Part shown: piece after piece, positions 13,066 through 20,027 of the stretch
Numbering within the stretch: the stretch's first letter is position 1
Layout: every line of letters begins with the position of its first letter
Source: Alphaproteobacteria bacterium MarineAlpha9_Bin7
Lineage (GTDB): Bacteria > Pseudomonadota > Alphaproteobacteria > UBA7887
NCBI GenBank assembly: GCA_002938115.1
Contig: PTKD01000007.1
Location: forward strand, 1 to 20,027
DNA length: 20,027 bases
Direction: 5' to 3'
Translations under genes and position numbers: made by a program
The notes under the pieces: model-generated
The model's input: only the letters and a program-made list of their open reading frames with translations
Told to the model about the DNA's origin: nothing
Databases searched by the model: none

Positions 13066-14631
13066 ATGATATCTCTACGCGAGAGAAAGAATGTGAGGGG
13101 TCGTCCGTTGCTGCGAATTTCCTGGTTTTGTGTAGCTTTAGTAGCTGTTTTCAGTATGAGCGCTAACCTCGAGGCGGACACTCGTCGTAAGCAATCAGAT
13201 GTCCCGGTTCTCCCGATGGGCCCTGAAGATGATTATATTCCGGGCAAGGGAATGCCTTACGCAATGGACTGGAATCGTTGGGTTTGGCACAATCTGGCTG
13301 ACCCTGTGTCGCTGGACAATTTTATTCCGACCGCTCTTTCGGGTGGAACTACAACCACCTATTTAGATACACGGGAAGCGTTTTCGGCACCACTCGCAAA
13401 TTTAGATCCTAGCCGGCTACGTTCTTTTGCGTTTGGCCGTCATCTCTTCCGCCGCAATTGGGTGATTGCCCCTGCTTCAGTCGAAAGCTTGGACGGGCTG
13501 GGGCCTACTTTTAACCGAGTGTCATGCTCTGGATGTCACCTCAAGGACGGGCGAGGCCGCCCGCCGAAAAGTGCAGAAGAGCCAATGAAATCAATGTTGG
13601 TTCGTTTGAGTGTTCCTGGTAACGGGCCCAATGGCGGGCCACTGCCTCATCCCATATACGGTTCGCAACTTCAAGACAAAGGTATCCTTGGTGTTCCTAA
13701 GGAAGGGCGAGCGACAATACGGTACCGTGACATTAAGGGCGTTTTCACCGACGGCCAGCCCTATTCCCTTCGTGTGCCAATCTATGAGTTCACCGAACTC
13801 AATCACGGTCCATTAGGCAAGGACACAATGTATTCGCCTCGAGTAGCCCCGGCGACCCATGGCCTTGGTTTGCTGGAGGCGATCGAGGAGGAAGTAATTG
13901 AAGCGCGTGCTGATCCAGATGATTTGAATGGAGACGGAATCTCGGGGCGTATTAACCGGGTATGGGATCCGGTGACCAAGCATTCTGCGCTTGGTCGGTT
14001 TGGCTGGAAAGCAAATGTGGCGAACCTGTACCTCCAGGTAGCTTTTGCGGCAGTCGGCGATATGGGTATTACCACGTCCCTTTTTCCAAGCCAGAATTGT
14101 CCGCCTGCTCAGACCGCATGTGCTTTGGCGCCCGATGGAGGAGTGCCAGAGCTAGACGACCAAAGGCTCCAGAAGCTGGTGCTGTATGCTCGATCACTGG
14201 CAGTGCCTGCACGACGCAATGTAGAGGACCCAACCGTGCGCAGGGGCGAAGCATTATTCGCTAGCGCAGGTTGTGCGGGTTGTCATATTCCGAGCTTAAT
14301 TACGGGCACTATCACCGCACTGCCCGAACTAGCGAATCAGAATATCCATCCCTACACAGATCTCTTGCTCCACGACATGGGTGCAGGGCTGGCTGATGGT
14401 CGCCCAGACTTCCAAGCTTCAGGTCAGGAATGGCGAACTCCACCGCTGTGGGGAATCGGATTAGTTTCGCGCGTCAATCTGCACCGTTTTTTCTTACATG
14501 ATGGCCGGGCACGAGGGCTGATGGAGGCAATTCTTTGGCACGGCGGTGAAGCCGAGACTGCCCGTGAAGTCGTGCGTGCCATGCCGGCCGTGGATCGAGA
14601 CGCTTTAACTACTTTTCTTAAGTCACTCTGA
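13066..14631 (+). CDS. di-haem oxidoreductase, imelysin-operon type
   Basis: The family (often called thiol oxidoreductase or DHOR) is a periplasmic c-type cytochrome. The 521 residues start with a signal peptide (hydrophobic about 17-32, likely cut near NLEA|DT). Two haem-binding CxxCH motifs follow: CSGCH (154-158) and CAGCH (403-407). The C-terminal half carries LLHDMGAGLADGR, EWRTPPLWGIGLV, FFLHDGRARGLMEAILWHGGEA and a final LTTFLKSL, all typical of the family. It starts 2 bp after the imelysin stop, so the two are co-transcribed and presumably iron-regulated. A plausible role is redox chemistry on iron or on the partner protein during uptake, but this is inference. A second imelysin and a DUF1513 gene often seen in such clusters are absent here. 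Confidence 0.92.
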   Translation: MISLRERKNVRGRPLLRISWFCVALVAVFSMSANLEADTRRKQSDVPVLPMGPEDDYIPGKGMPYAMDWNRWVWHNLADPVSLDNFIPTALSGGTTTTYLDTREAFSAPLANLDPSRLRSFAFGRHLFRRNWVIAPASVESLDGLGPTFNRVSCSGCHLKDGRGRPPKSAEEPMKSMLVRLSVPGNGPNGGPLPHPIYGSQLQDKGILGVPKEGRATIRYRDIKGVFTDGQPYSLRVPIYEFTELNHGPLGKDTMYSPRVAPATHGLGLLEAIEEEVIEARADPDDLNGDGISGRINRVWDPVTKHSALGRFGWKANVANLYLQVAFAAVGDMGITTSLFPSQNCPPAQTACALAPDGGVPELDDQRLQKLVLYARSLAVPARRNVEDPTVRRGEALFASAGCAGCHIPSLITGTITALPELANQNIHPYTDLLLHDMGAGLADGRPDFQASGQEWRTPPLWGIGLVSRVNLHRFFLHDGRARGLMEAILWHGGEAETAREVVRAMPAVDRDALTTFLKSL

Positions 14632-14677
14632 TTTAGTTTCACAAAAACAACTTGCAAATATGCCTTTCAGAGAGATC

Positions 14678-14711
14678 GGCGGGATCGGACCGTTGTATTT
14701 GTCCGTCCGCC
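14678..14711 (+). terminator. hairpin after the imelysin/di-haem operon
   Basis: GGCGG...CGGAC pairs with GTCCG...CCGCC to make two 5-bp stems separated by a 3/1 internal loop, with a 10-base loop at the tip. It lies 47 bp after the di-haem oxidoreductase stop and 41 bp before ribF. The downstream sequence is T-rich (TGGTTGTGGATTGTATTTG) but lacks a true U-run, so it may be a weak terminator or a 3'-end stabilising structure. Confidence 0.4.
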
Positions 14712-14752
14712 TGGTTGTGGATTGTATTTGATTAAGCTATAGCCGCCATCAA

Positions 14753-15730
14753 ATGAAAATAATTCGTCGATATCGATCACTGCCAGACTCTTCTCGAGGC
14801 GCGACAGTGGCGCTAGGAAACTTTGACGGCTTGCACCTCGGGCATCGTGGTGTCATCGGGCGTGCCGCTGAATTGGCTCAGGCTGAAGGCGGATCACTGG
14901 GTGTGCTTACTTTTGAGCCGCACCCAATAATGGTACTCAGACCAGGGACATCGTCGAGGCGCCTTTCGCCATTGAGGGTCAAAGTGAGACGATTGCGCGA
15001 ATGCGGAATCGAAATTCTTTACATGCTGCCCTTTTCACACGCTTTTAGCCAAAAAACTGCGGAGGAGTTCGTTCGTGAGGTTCTGGTCGATGAACTAGGT
15101 GTTCGCAGCGTTGTGGTCGGGCATGATTATCGTTTTGGCAAGGGGAGAGCAGGTGATTGCCATTTCTTAGCTCGTGCCGGTCTGGAGTTTGGTTTCGGAG
15201 TTTCCGTAGTGTCACCAATAGGGAGTGCGGGTGAACTTTACTCCTCTACGCGGGTACGTACTTATTTGCAGTGTGGAGAACCACGTCTGGCGGCAGCGAT
15301 CCTCGGGCATATGTGGGAAGTGGAGGCGCGCGTAATTTATGGAGATTCGAGAGGCCGGGAATTGGGATATCCGACGGCGAACATGGAGTTTCGCGACCAC
15401 GTGATCCCGGCGCATGGAATTTATGCCGTATGGTGTGGAGTGGTTAGTAGCCAGAATACGGAATGGCATGCTGCTGTTGCCAACGTGGGCGTTCGGCCTA
15501 TGTTTGAAACTGAAGCCGCGATGCTGGAGGTGCACTTATTCGACTATGAGGGTGATTTATATGGCAAATACTTACGTGTCGCTTTTTCCAATTGGATCCG
15601 GCCGGAGGAAAAATTTGAGAGTATAGATGCCCTGATAACACAAATGAATGAAGACTCTCGTGTCGCACGATTTATGCTGGATGGCTCACAACCACCCACA
15701 GACATCGGTCGCACGGCATTTAATCAGTAG
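14753..15730 (+). CDS. ribF: bifunctional riboflavin kinase / FAD synthetase
   Basis: Converts riboflavin to FMN and FMN to FAD in the cytoplasm. The 325 residues have the N-terminal nucleotidyltransferase module with LGNFDGLHLGH (21-31), TFEPHP (53-58), VVVGHDYRFGKGRAG (120-134) and SSTRVR (164-169). The C-terminal kinase module has GRELGYPTAN (201-210), VANVGVRPMF and LEVHLFDYEGDLYG, which holds the catalytic Glu. Both modules look complete and length is normal. No good ribosome binding site precedes the ATG at 14753, which follows a hairpin and a T-rich stretch, so a promoter probably lies in 14710-14750 (TTGTGG and TAAGCTAT are weak candidates). It is followed by ileS 58 bp later, the usual order in proteobacteria. 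Confidence 0.95.
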   Translation: MKIIRRYRSLPDSSRGATVALGNFDGLHLGHRGVIGRAAELAQAEGGSLGVLTFEPHPIMVLRPGTSSRRLSPLRVKVRRLRECGIEILYMLPFSHAFSQKTAEEFVREVLVDELGVRSVVVGHDYRFGKGRAGDCHFLARAGLEFGFGVSVVSPIGSAGELYSSTRVRTYLQCGEPRLAAAILGHMWEVEARVIYGDSRGRELGYPTANMEFRDHVIPAHGIYAVWCGVVSSQNTEWHAAVANVGVRPMFETEAAMLEVHLFDYEGDLYGKYLRVAFSNWIRPEEKFESIDALITQMNEDSRVARFMLDGSQPPTDIGRTAFNQ

Positions 15731-15788
15731 CTGAAAGACCATTCAAAAACCTTTCACCCGTTGATCGATCCCGTATAAAGCGAAGAAC

Positions 15789-18602
15789 ATGGTAAGTACT
15801 GACTACAAATCGACATTGTTTCTACCTCGGACCGACTTTCCAATGAAAGCGGGATTGCCAGCCCGTGAGCCTGCGCTACTTGCTCGTTGGGAGCAAATCG
15901 GTTTGTGGTCGCGCTTGCGTGAAACATCAGCGGGCCGCGAGAAGTTCATCCTGCATGATGGTCCTCCTTACGCGAATGGGCCAATCCATATTGGCACTGC
16001 TATGAATAAGATCCTTAAGGATATGGTCAACCGAAGCCGGCAGATGTTGGGCTATGACGCATATTTTATCCCTGGGTGGGACTGTCATGGGCTTCCTATT
16101 GAGTGGCAAATTGAGCAGGAGTATCGAAAAAAAGGGAGTTCCAAGGACTCAGTACCCGTCGAACAGTTTCGTAAAGAGTGTCGCGCCTTCGCTGATCACT
16201 GGATCGATATTCAGATGGCTGATTTCAAGCGCCTCGCCGTGCTTGGAGCGTGGGATCGCCCATACTTGACCATGAGTTTTGAGGCAGAGGCCCAGATTGT
16301 TCGGGAACTAGGTAAGTTTTTACTGAATGGCGCCCTATACAAGGGCGCTAAGCCTGTAATGTGGTCTCCAGTCGAGCAGACAGCTCTCGCTGAAGCTGAG
16401 GTTGAGTACAAAGATATAACTTCAACCTCTGTCTATGTCCGTTTCCCAGTAATAGAGGGGTCCAATTCTGCGCTGGATGGCTCGTCAATCATCATTTGGA
16501 CAACTACACCGTGGACGATTCCTGGTAATAGGGCTATCGCGTTTGGTTCGAAGATTGCGTATGGGGTATATGAGGTAGAGGCGATTAAGACCCGTTCACT
16601 AATGCGCCAGGGCGAACGCGTGGTGATAGCCGAGTCCTTATTCCAATCTTTTGCCGAACATGCAGGGATTGAGGGCTGGCGGCAGGTTTCTAGTATGGGT
16701 GGCAAGGACCTTGCAGGAACCCTTACTCGCCATCCACTTTTTGATTCCGGTTACTCGACGAAGGCACCATTGTACGAGGCGACATTCGTTTCTACTGACC
16801 AAGGAACCGGATTTGTTCATATCGCGCCTGGTCACGGGGCTGATGACTTCGAGTTAGGCAAAGAGCATGGACTTGAAGTGCCTGACACAGTTGGTGATAA
16901 CGGATCCTTTCTTCCAGAAATTCCGCTGTTCAGCGGTCAACATGTGTACAAAGTAAATCCAGCTGTAATTCGTGAACTCTCCGATCATGGTGCACTGGTA
17001 GCAACCGAAAATTATGTCCATTCGTACCCACATTCGTGGCGGTCTAAAAAGCCGGTGATTTTCCGAAACACGCCACAGTGGTTTATTGACATGGATGAAT
17101 CGGGTTTGCGCGCCACGGCTCTCCAAGCGATTGACGAAACACGATGGGTTCCCGCTAGCGGTCTCAACCGCATTCGTTCAATGGTAGAGGTTCGTCCCGA
17201 TTGGTGCGTATCGCGCCAGCGGGCCTGGGGGGTTCCGATTGCGGTTTTTGTGAATAACGAGACTGGAGAACCATTGCGCGATCGGGATGTAGTTGAGCGT
17301 GTTGCGAAGGCGATTGAACAGCATGGCGCGGACGTTTGGTTTACCGCGGATCCAGCAGAGTTTTTGGGCTCTGACCTAAATCCTAAAGATTATACGCAAG
17401 TAAAAGATATTCTTGACGTGTGGTTTGATTCGGGCTCCACCCATAGTTTCGTGCTGGAGTCGGATGAAACGCAAAATTGGCCGGCAGACCTCTATGTCGA
17501 GGGGTCTGACCAGCACCGTGGTTGGTTTCACTCATCTCTGCTTGAGTCATGCGGCACAAGAGGCCGTGCTCCATATAGGGAGGTCCTCACCCATGGTTTT
17601 GTAATGGACAGTGAGGGGCGAAAAATGTCGAAATCCCTCGGGAACGTTGTCGCTCCACAACGCGTAATTGAGCAAAGCGGCGCCGACATTCTTCGCCTTT
17701 GGGTTGCCACGACGGACTATACAGAGGATATGCGTATTGGCCCGGAAGTCGTTAAAGGTTTGGTTGATAACTATCGTCGACTTCGGAACACCCTGCGGTA
17801 TCTACTTGGAAATTTAAATAATTTCGATGAAGCGGAGCGATTGCCATTTCCGGAGATGCCGGAGCTCGAACGCTGGGTGTTGCATCGGGCAAGTGAACTC
17901 GATGTGCTGTTGCGTTCTTCGATTAACGATTATGCCTTTCACGTATTTTACAGCGCATTGCATAATTTTTGTGCAACAGACCTATCCGCTTTCTATTTTG
18001 ATATCCGGAAAGATGCGCTTTATTGCGATTCGGCTAGGAGTGTACGTAGACGCGCCGCTCGGTCCGTCCTTGATCATTTATTTAATTGTTTAACAGCTTG
18101 GTTAGCACCGGCCTTACCATTCACCTCAGAGGAAGCTTGGCTTTCTCGCTTCCCATCCGAGGATGATAGTATCCACTTGCGTCTTTTCCCAAATGAGTTA
18201 AGCGCATGGCATGACCCTGAGCTGGCTGCACGTTGGCAAAGGGTGCGAGAAATTCGTCGAGTTGTCACTGGTGCATTGGAAGTGGAGCGCACAGAAAAAA
18301 GAATTGGTTCTAGTCTCGAAGCGAGCGTGCAGATTTACCTTGCAGAACTCGCGGATGTTCGTTTGATTGAGGCTCTTGATATGGCGGAACTTGCGATAGC
18401 GTCCGAAGTGTCTTCAGTGATGGGTGAGGCCCCGTCAGCCTCCTTCGCATTGCAAGAGGTCCCTGGTGTCTCCGTTGTAGTCGATCAAGCATGCGGTGAA
18501 AAATGCTATCGGTGTTGGCAACATTTGCGTACGGTGGGTTTGTGTACGGATTTTCGAGACCTGTGCCAGCGATGTGCATCTGCTGTAGCCCTTGATCCGT
18601 GA
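15789..18602 (+). CDS. ileS: isoleucyl-tRNA synthetase
   Basis: Charges tRNA-Ile with isoleucine and edits mischarged valine. The 937 residues include the class I signature region YANGPIHIGTAMNK (61-74, where HIGT stands for HIGH, common in alphaproteobacteria). The editing domain has WTTTPWTIPGNRAIA and GTGFVHIAPGHGADDFELG. The DVWFDSGSTH and DQHRGWFHSSLLES blocks and KMSKS (612-616) follow. At the C-terminus is a four-Cys zinc site with C906, C909, C926 and C929. All catalytic elements are present and length is normal for the group. The ATG at 15789 has only a weak purine stretch (AAAGCGAAG) upstream. lspA begins 9 bp after its stop, in the common ribF-ileS-lspA order. Confidence 0.97.
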   Translation: MVSTDYKSTLFLPRTDFPMKAGLPAREPALLARWEQIGLWSRLRETSAGREKFILHDGPPYANGPIHIGTAMNKILKDMVNRSRQMLGYDAYFIPGWDCHGLPIEWQIEQEYRKKGSSKDSVPVEQFRKECRAFADHWIDIQMADFKRLAVLGAWDRPYLTMSFEAEAQIVRELGKFLLNGALYKGAKPVMWSPVEQTALAEAEVEYKDITSTSVYVRFPVIEGSNSALDGSSIIIWTTTPWTIPGNRAIAFGSKIAYGVYEVEAIKTRSLMRQGERVVIAESLFQSFAEHAGIEGWRQVSSMGGKDLAGTLTRHPLFDSGYSTKAPLYEATFVSTDQGTGFVHIAPGHGADDFELGKEHGLEVPDTVGDNGSFLPEIPLFSGQHVYKVNPAVIRELSDHGALVATENYVHSYPHSWRSKKPVIFRNTPQWFIDMDESGLRATALQAIDETRWVPASGLNRIRSMVEVRPDWCVSRQRAWGVPIAVFVNNETGEPLRDRDVVERVAKAIEQHGADVWFTADPAEFLGSDLNPKDYTQVKDILDVWFDSGSTHSFVLESDETQNWPADLYVEGSDQHRGWFHSSLLESCGTRGRAPYREVLTHGFVMDSEGRKMSKSLGNVVAPQRVIEQSGADILRLWVATTDYTEDMRIGPEVVKGLVDNYRRLRNTLRYLLGNLNNFDEAERLPFPEMPELERWVLHRASELDVLLRSSINDYAFHVFYSALHNFCATDLSAFYFDIRKDALYCDSARSVRRRAARSVLDHLFNCLTAWLAPALPFTSEEAWLSRFPSEDDSIHLRLFPNELSAWHDPELAARWQRVREIRRVVTGALEVERTEKRIGSSLEASVQIYLAELADVRLIEALDMAELAIASEVSSVMGEAPSASFALQEVPGVSVVVDQACGEKCYRCWQHLRTVGLCTDFRDLCQRCASAVALDP

Positions 18603-18611
18603 ACAATAAAA

Positions 18612-19091
18612 ATGTCCCGATTTGGTCTAGTGATTGCAATTTTGGTCGTTGTAGTTGATCAGGCTAGCAAAATTGTCGTCTTGAACGCTCTTGGGCCATT
18701 CCAGAGCGTGTCTGTGAGCTCGTTTTTTAACCTTGTGCTGGTTCTAAACACCGGAATAAGCTTCGGTTTGTTTGCTAGCGGAGATACAATCGCTCGCTGG
18801 TTTTTGATAGCGGTAGCTTTGAGCATATCGGTGCTGTTAATGCGTTGGCTGGCAAATAGCTCCGATCGGCTCGTTTGCGCCGGTTTAGGTATGATTATCG
18901 GCGGTGCAGTCGGCAACGTAATTGATCGGTTGGTTCATAAAGCGGTAGTAGATTTTTTGGATTTTCACTTTTACGGCTGGCACTGGCCGGCCTTTAATAT
19001 TGCAGATAGTGCGATTACCATCGGGGTTGTATTGTTTGTCTTAGCCTCGTTTTTCGAACGACGTGGGCGTAGTAAATTGGACGTAAAATGA
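18612..19091 (+). CDS. lspA: lipoprotein signal peptidase (signal peptidase II)
   Basis: An inner-membrane aspartyl protease that removes signal peptides from diacylglyceryl-modified prolipoproteins. The 159 residues contain four membrane segments and the family blocks VDQASK (15-20), FNLVLVLNTGISFGL (39-53), GGAVGNVIDRL (97-107), VVDF (112-115) and FNIADSAITIGV (128-139). The catalytic pair should be D114 and D132 by alignment to the P. aeruginosa enzyme. Length is normal. It starts 9 bp after ileS with no clear ribosome binding site. Its end overlaps the start of the DUF3035 lipoprotein gene by four bases (ATGA), so a likely substrate is encoded directly downstream. Confidence 0.97.
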   Translation: MSRFGLVIAILVVVVDQASKIVVLNALGPFQSVSVSSFFNLVLVLNTGISFGLFASGDTIARWFLIAVALSISVLLMRWLANSSDRLVCAGLGMIIGGAVGNVIDRLVHKAVVDFLDFHFYGWHWPAFNIADSAITIGVVLFVLASFFERRGRSKLDVK

Positions 19092-19648
19092 AGCTCAGTA
19101 GAGCTCGCCGCCGGTGGCTTAATGTGACTACAGTCGCCTTACTATTAGGTTGGCTCGCCGCGTGCAGTCTTCAAGGGACACGTGAGATGCTCGGAATGGG
19201 CAAGCAAGTACCAGATGAATATCTCGTTGTGGAGCATGCACCTCTATCATTGCCCCCCAATTTTGATCTGCGACCGCCCAGGCCGGGGGCGGCGGGGGCA
19301 CAATATGTTGATCTGCGTAAGCGAGCCGAGCGCATTCTTCGCAATTTAAGCAGCGATTCCCCACCTAGCACCTCCGAGCGAACAATTTCGGAAGGAGAGA
19401 TTGCCCTTCTCACGGGTGCTGGTGCTCTCAACGTCGATTCTAAGGTGCGCTCACTCATCGACGGGGACAACGGGGACTACGTTGCGGAGGATGAACGGTT
19501 TGTCGATGACCTGATGTTCTGGCAAGGTGATGATGAGAGTACGCTAATCGTTGATCCCGTTGCTGAAGCGAAGCGACTGCGTGTAAATGCCGCTGCTGGG
19601 TTGCCGGTTACCTATGGCAATACTCCTACAATCGAACGGAAGGAATGA
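19088..19648 (+). CDS. DUF3035-family lipoprotein (BamF-like)
   Basis: The 186-residue product has a basic N-terminus (RARRR), a hydrophobic stretch and a lipobox LAAC with Cys26. The mature N-terminus follows the DUF3035 pattern: REMLGMGKQVPDEYLVVEHAPLSLPPNFDLRPPRPG, then a charged helix DLRKRAERIL and an acidic C-terminal part. DUF3035 proteins are small alphaproteobacterial lipoproteins, and some have been annotated as BamF, a subunit of the outer-membrane beta-barrel assembly complex. I am not certain that applies here. It overlaps lspA by four bases, a conserved arrangement in the group, so it is probably translated by coupling. It should be in the periplasm, anchored to the outer membrane. 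Confidence 0.85.
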   Translation: MKLSRARRRWLNVTTVALLLGWLAACSLQGTREMLGMGKQVPDEYLVVEHAPLSLPPNFDLRPPRPGAAGAQYVDLRKRAERILRNLSSDSPPSTSERTISEGEIALLTGAGALNVDSKVRSLIDGDNGDYVAEDERFVDDLMFWQGDDESTLIVDPVAEAKRLRVNAAAGLPVTYGNTPTIERKE

Positions 19649-19707
19649 TGATTTTAATTATGGCCACGGTGATACTTTGCCACGTTGTGATAGGTAAAAA
19701 CGTCTAA
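19645..19707 (+). CDS. possible 20-residue hydrophobic peptide
   Basis: An ATG at 19645 overlaps the DUF3035 stop by four bases (ATGA); a second ATG follows at 19648. The frame runs 20 codons to TAA and encodes an almost wholly hydrophobic peptide with one Cys and a short KNV tail. GGAAGGA lies just upstream at 19638-19644, too close for the first ATG but possible for the in-frame ATG at 19660. Such a frame can occur by chance; I list it because of the overlap and the hydrophobic bias. Confidence 0.15.
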   Translation: MMILIMATVILCHVVIGKNV

Positions 19708-19808
19708 GGTATTTGCTTGGGCAGTGAAAAGCCGCGGACGTTCCAGCATATACTTAGGTGCGCAGTCGCCTTTGTGTAACTGCCAATAAGCGTTAAGGGT
19801 GGTTAGCC

Positions 19809-20027
19809 TTGATTTATCGCCAGGATATTACCGGTTGCATCGCGGGCACGCCTGGGACAAACAGGCTGTCCGATGAGGCTTTCGAAGACGTTTTGCGTCG
19901 TTGCGATCCTGCGCTTGATCATTTGCGGAAAGCCTACGAAAATCGCGAGTTGCCGTTACTGCATCTTCCTGACGCTGGTGGACGCTTGAGGGACGTGAAG
20001 CAGGTGGCGGAGAACATACGGTCCCGT
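19809..20027 (+). CDS. probable glucose-6-phosphate isomerase, N-terminal part (cut by window end)
   Basis: The frame opens after a TAA at 19794 and stays open to the window end (73 codons). The only start is the TTG at 19809, supported by AAGGGTGG six bases upstream at 19795-19802. The residues YRQDITGCIAGT, RLSDEAFEDVLRR, PALDHLRKAYENRELPLLHLP resemble the N-terminal region of glucose-6-phosphate isomerases from Rhodospirillales, which interconvert glucose-6-phosphate and fructose-6-phosphate. No catalytic residue falls within the visible part, so the call rests on N-terminal likeness only. It is separated from the DUF3035 gene by 160 bp and so probably has its own promoter (TATACT at 19749-19754 is a weak -10 candidate with no good -35). 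Confidence 0.55.
   Translation, partial: MIYRQDITGCIAGTPGTNRLSDEAFEDVLRRCDPALDHLRKAYENRELPLLHLPDAGGRLRDVKQVAENIRSR

Noticed and set aside
15732..15756. TGAAAG / CTTTCA inverted repeat between ribF and ileS
   Set aside because: Six AT-rich base pairs with a 13-base loop and no T-run; too weak to call a terminator.
15987..15998. HIGT in place of HIGH in the isoleucyl-tRNA synthetase
   Set aside because: H-I-G-T is common in alphaproteobacterial IleS proteins and the rest of the active site is intact.

Overview
The window reads as chromosomal core DNA of an alphaproteobacterium, most likely a Rhodospirillales-like lineage. The basis is gene content and order: ribF-ileS-lspA-DUF3035, and the DUF1285 / CoA-pyrophosphatase / DUF6111 / cca block placed divergently from a moxR-DUF58-DUF4159 block. 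These are arrangements I recognise from that group. Base composition looks mid-range by eye, lower than in many cultured Rhodospirillales. I see no IS element, phage gene, CRISPR array, tRNA or rRNA.

Layout. Positions 1-51 may hold the tail of an unidentified gene. A lipoprotein of unknown role, built from two similar halves, follows at 124-981. It converges on a minus-strand operon (3715 down to 1007) encoding a DUF1285 protein, a Nudix CoA pyrophosphatase-like enzyme, a small DUF6111 membrane protein and the CCA-adding enzyme; its genes overlap or lie within 3 bp of each other. Only 37 bp separate this operon from a plus-strand operon (3753-10641) for a MoxR AAA+ ATPase, a DUF58 protein, a large BatA-like/DUF4159 membrane protein and a membrane protein with VWA-like and glutamine-amidotransferase-like regions. 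The last two probably form a membrane complex that the MoxR ATPase remodels; the role of this widespread cluster is not established. A MetF-family reductase (10688-11653, minus) closes that block.

From 11654 to 14631 there is an iron-linked unit. A strong Fur-box-like palindrome lies on top of a good sigma70-type promoter, followed by a secreted imelysin-family (IrpA-like) protein and a di-haem oxidoreductase 2 bp downstream. A hairpin follows this pair. The core run is then ribF (FAD synthesis), ileS, lspA and a DUF3035 lipoprotein, lspA and the DUF3035 gene overlapping by 4 bp. Lipoprotein signal peptidase is thus encoded directly before one of its likely substrates. The window ends inside a TTG-started gene that looks like glucose-6-phosphate isomerase.

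The most unusual observations are two departures from catalytic signatures in neighbouring genes. The CCA-adding enzyme has an extra residue inside its DxD metal-binding motif. The Nudix protein has Ala in place of the last Glu of its Nudix box. The clearest regulatory signal is the Fur-like box before the imelysin gene. I found no wholly new system; the MoxR/DUF58/DUF4159 membrane cluster is the best candidate for undescribed biology.
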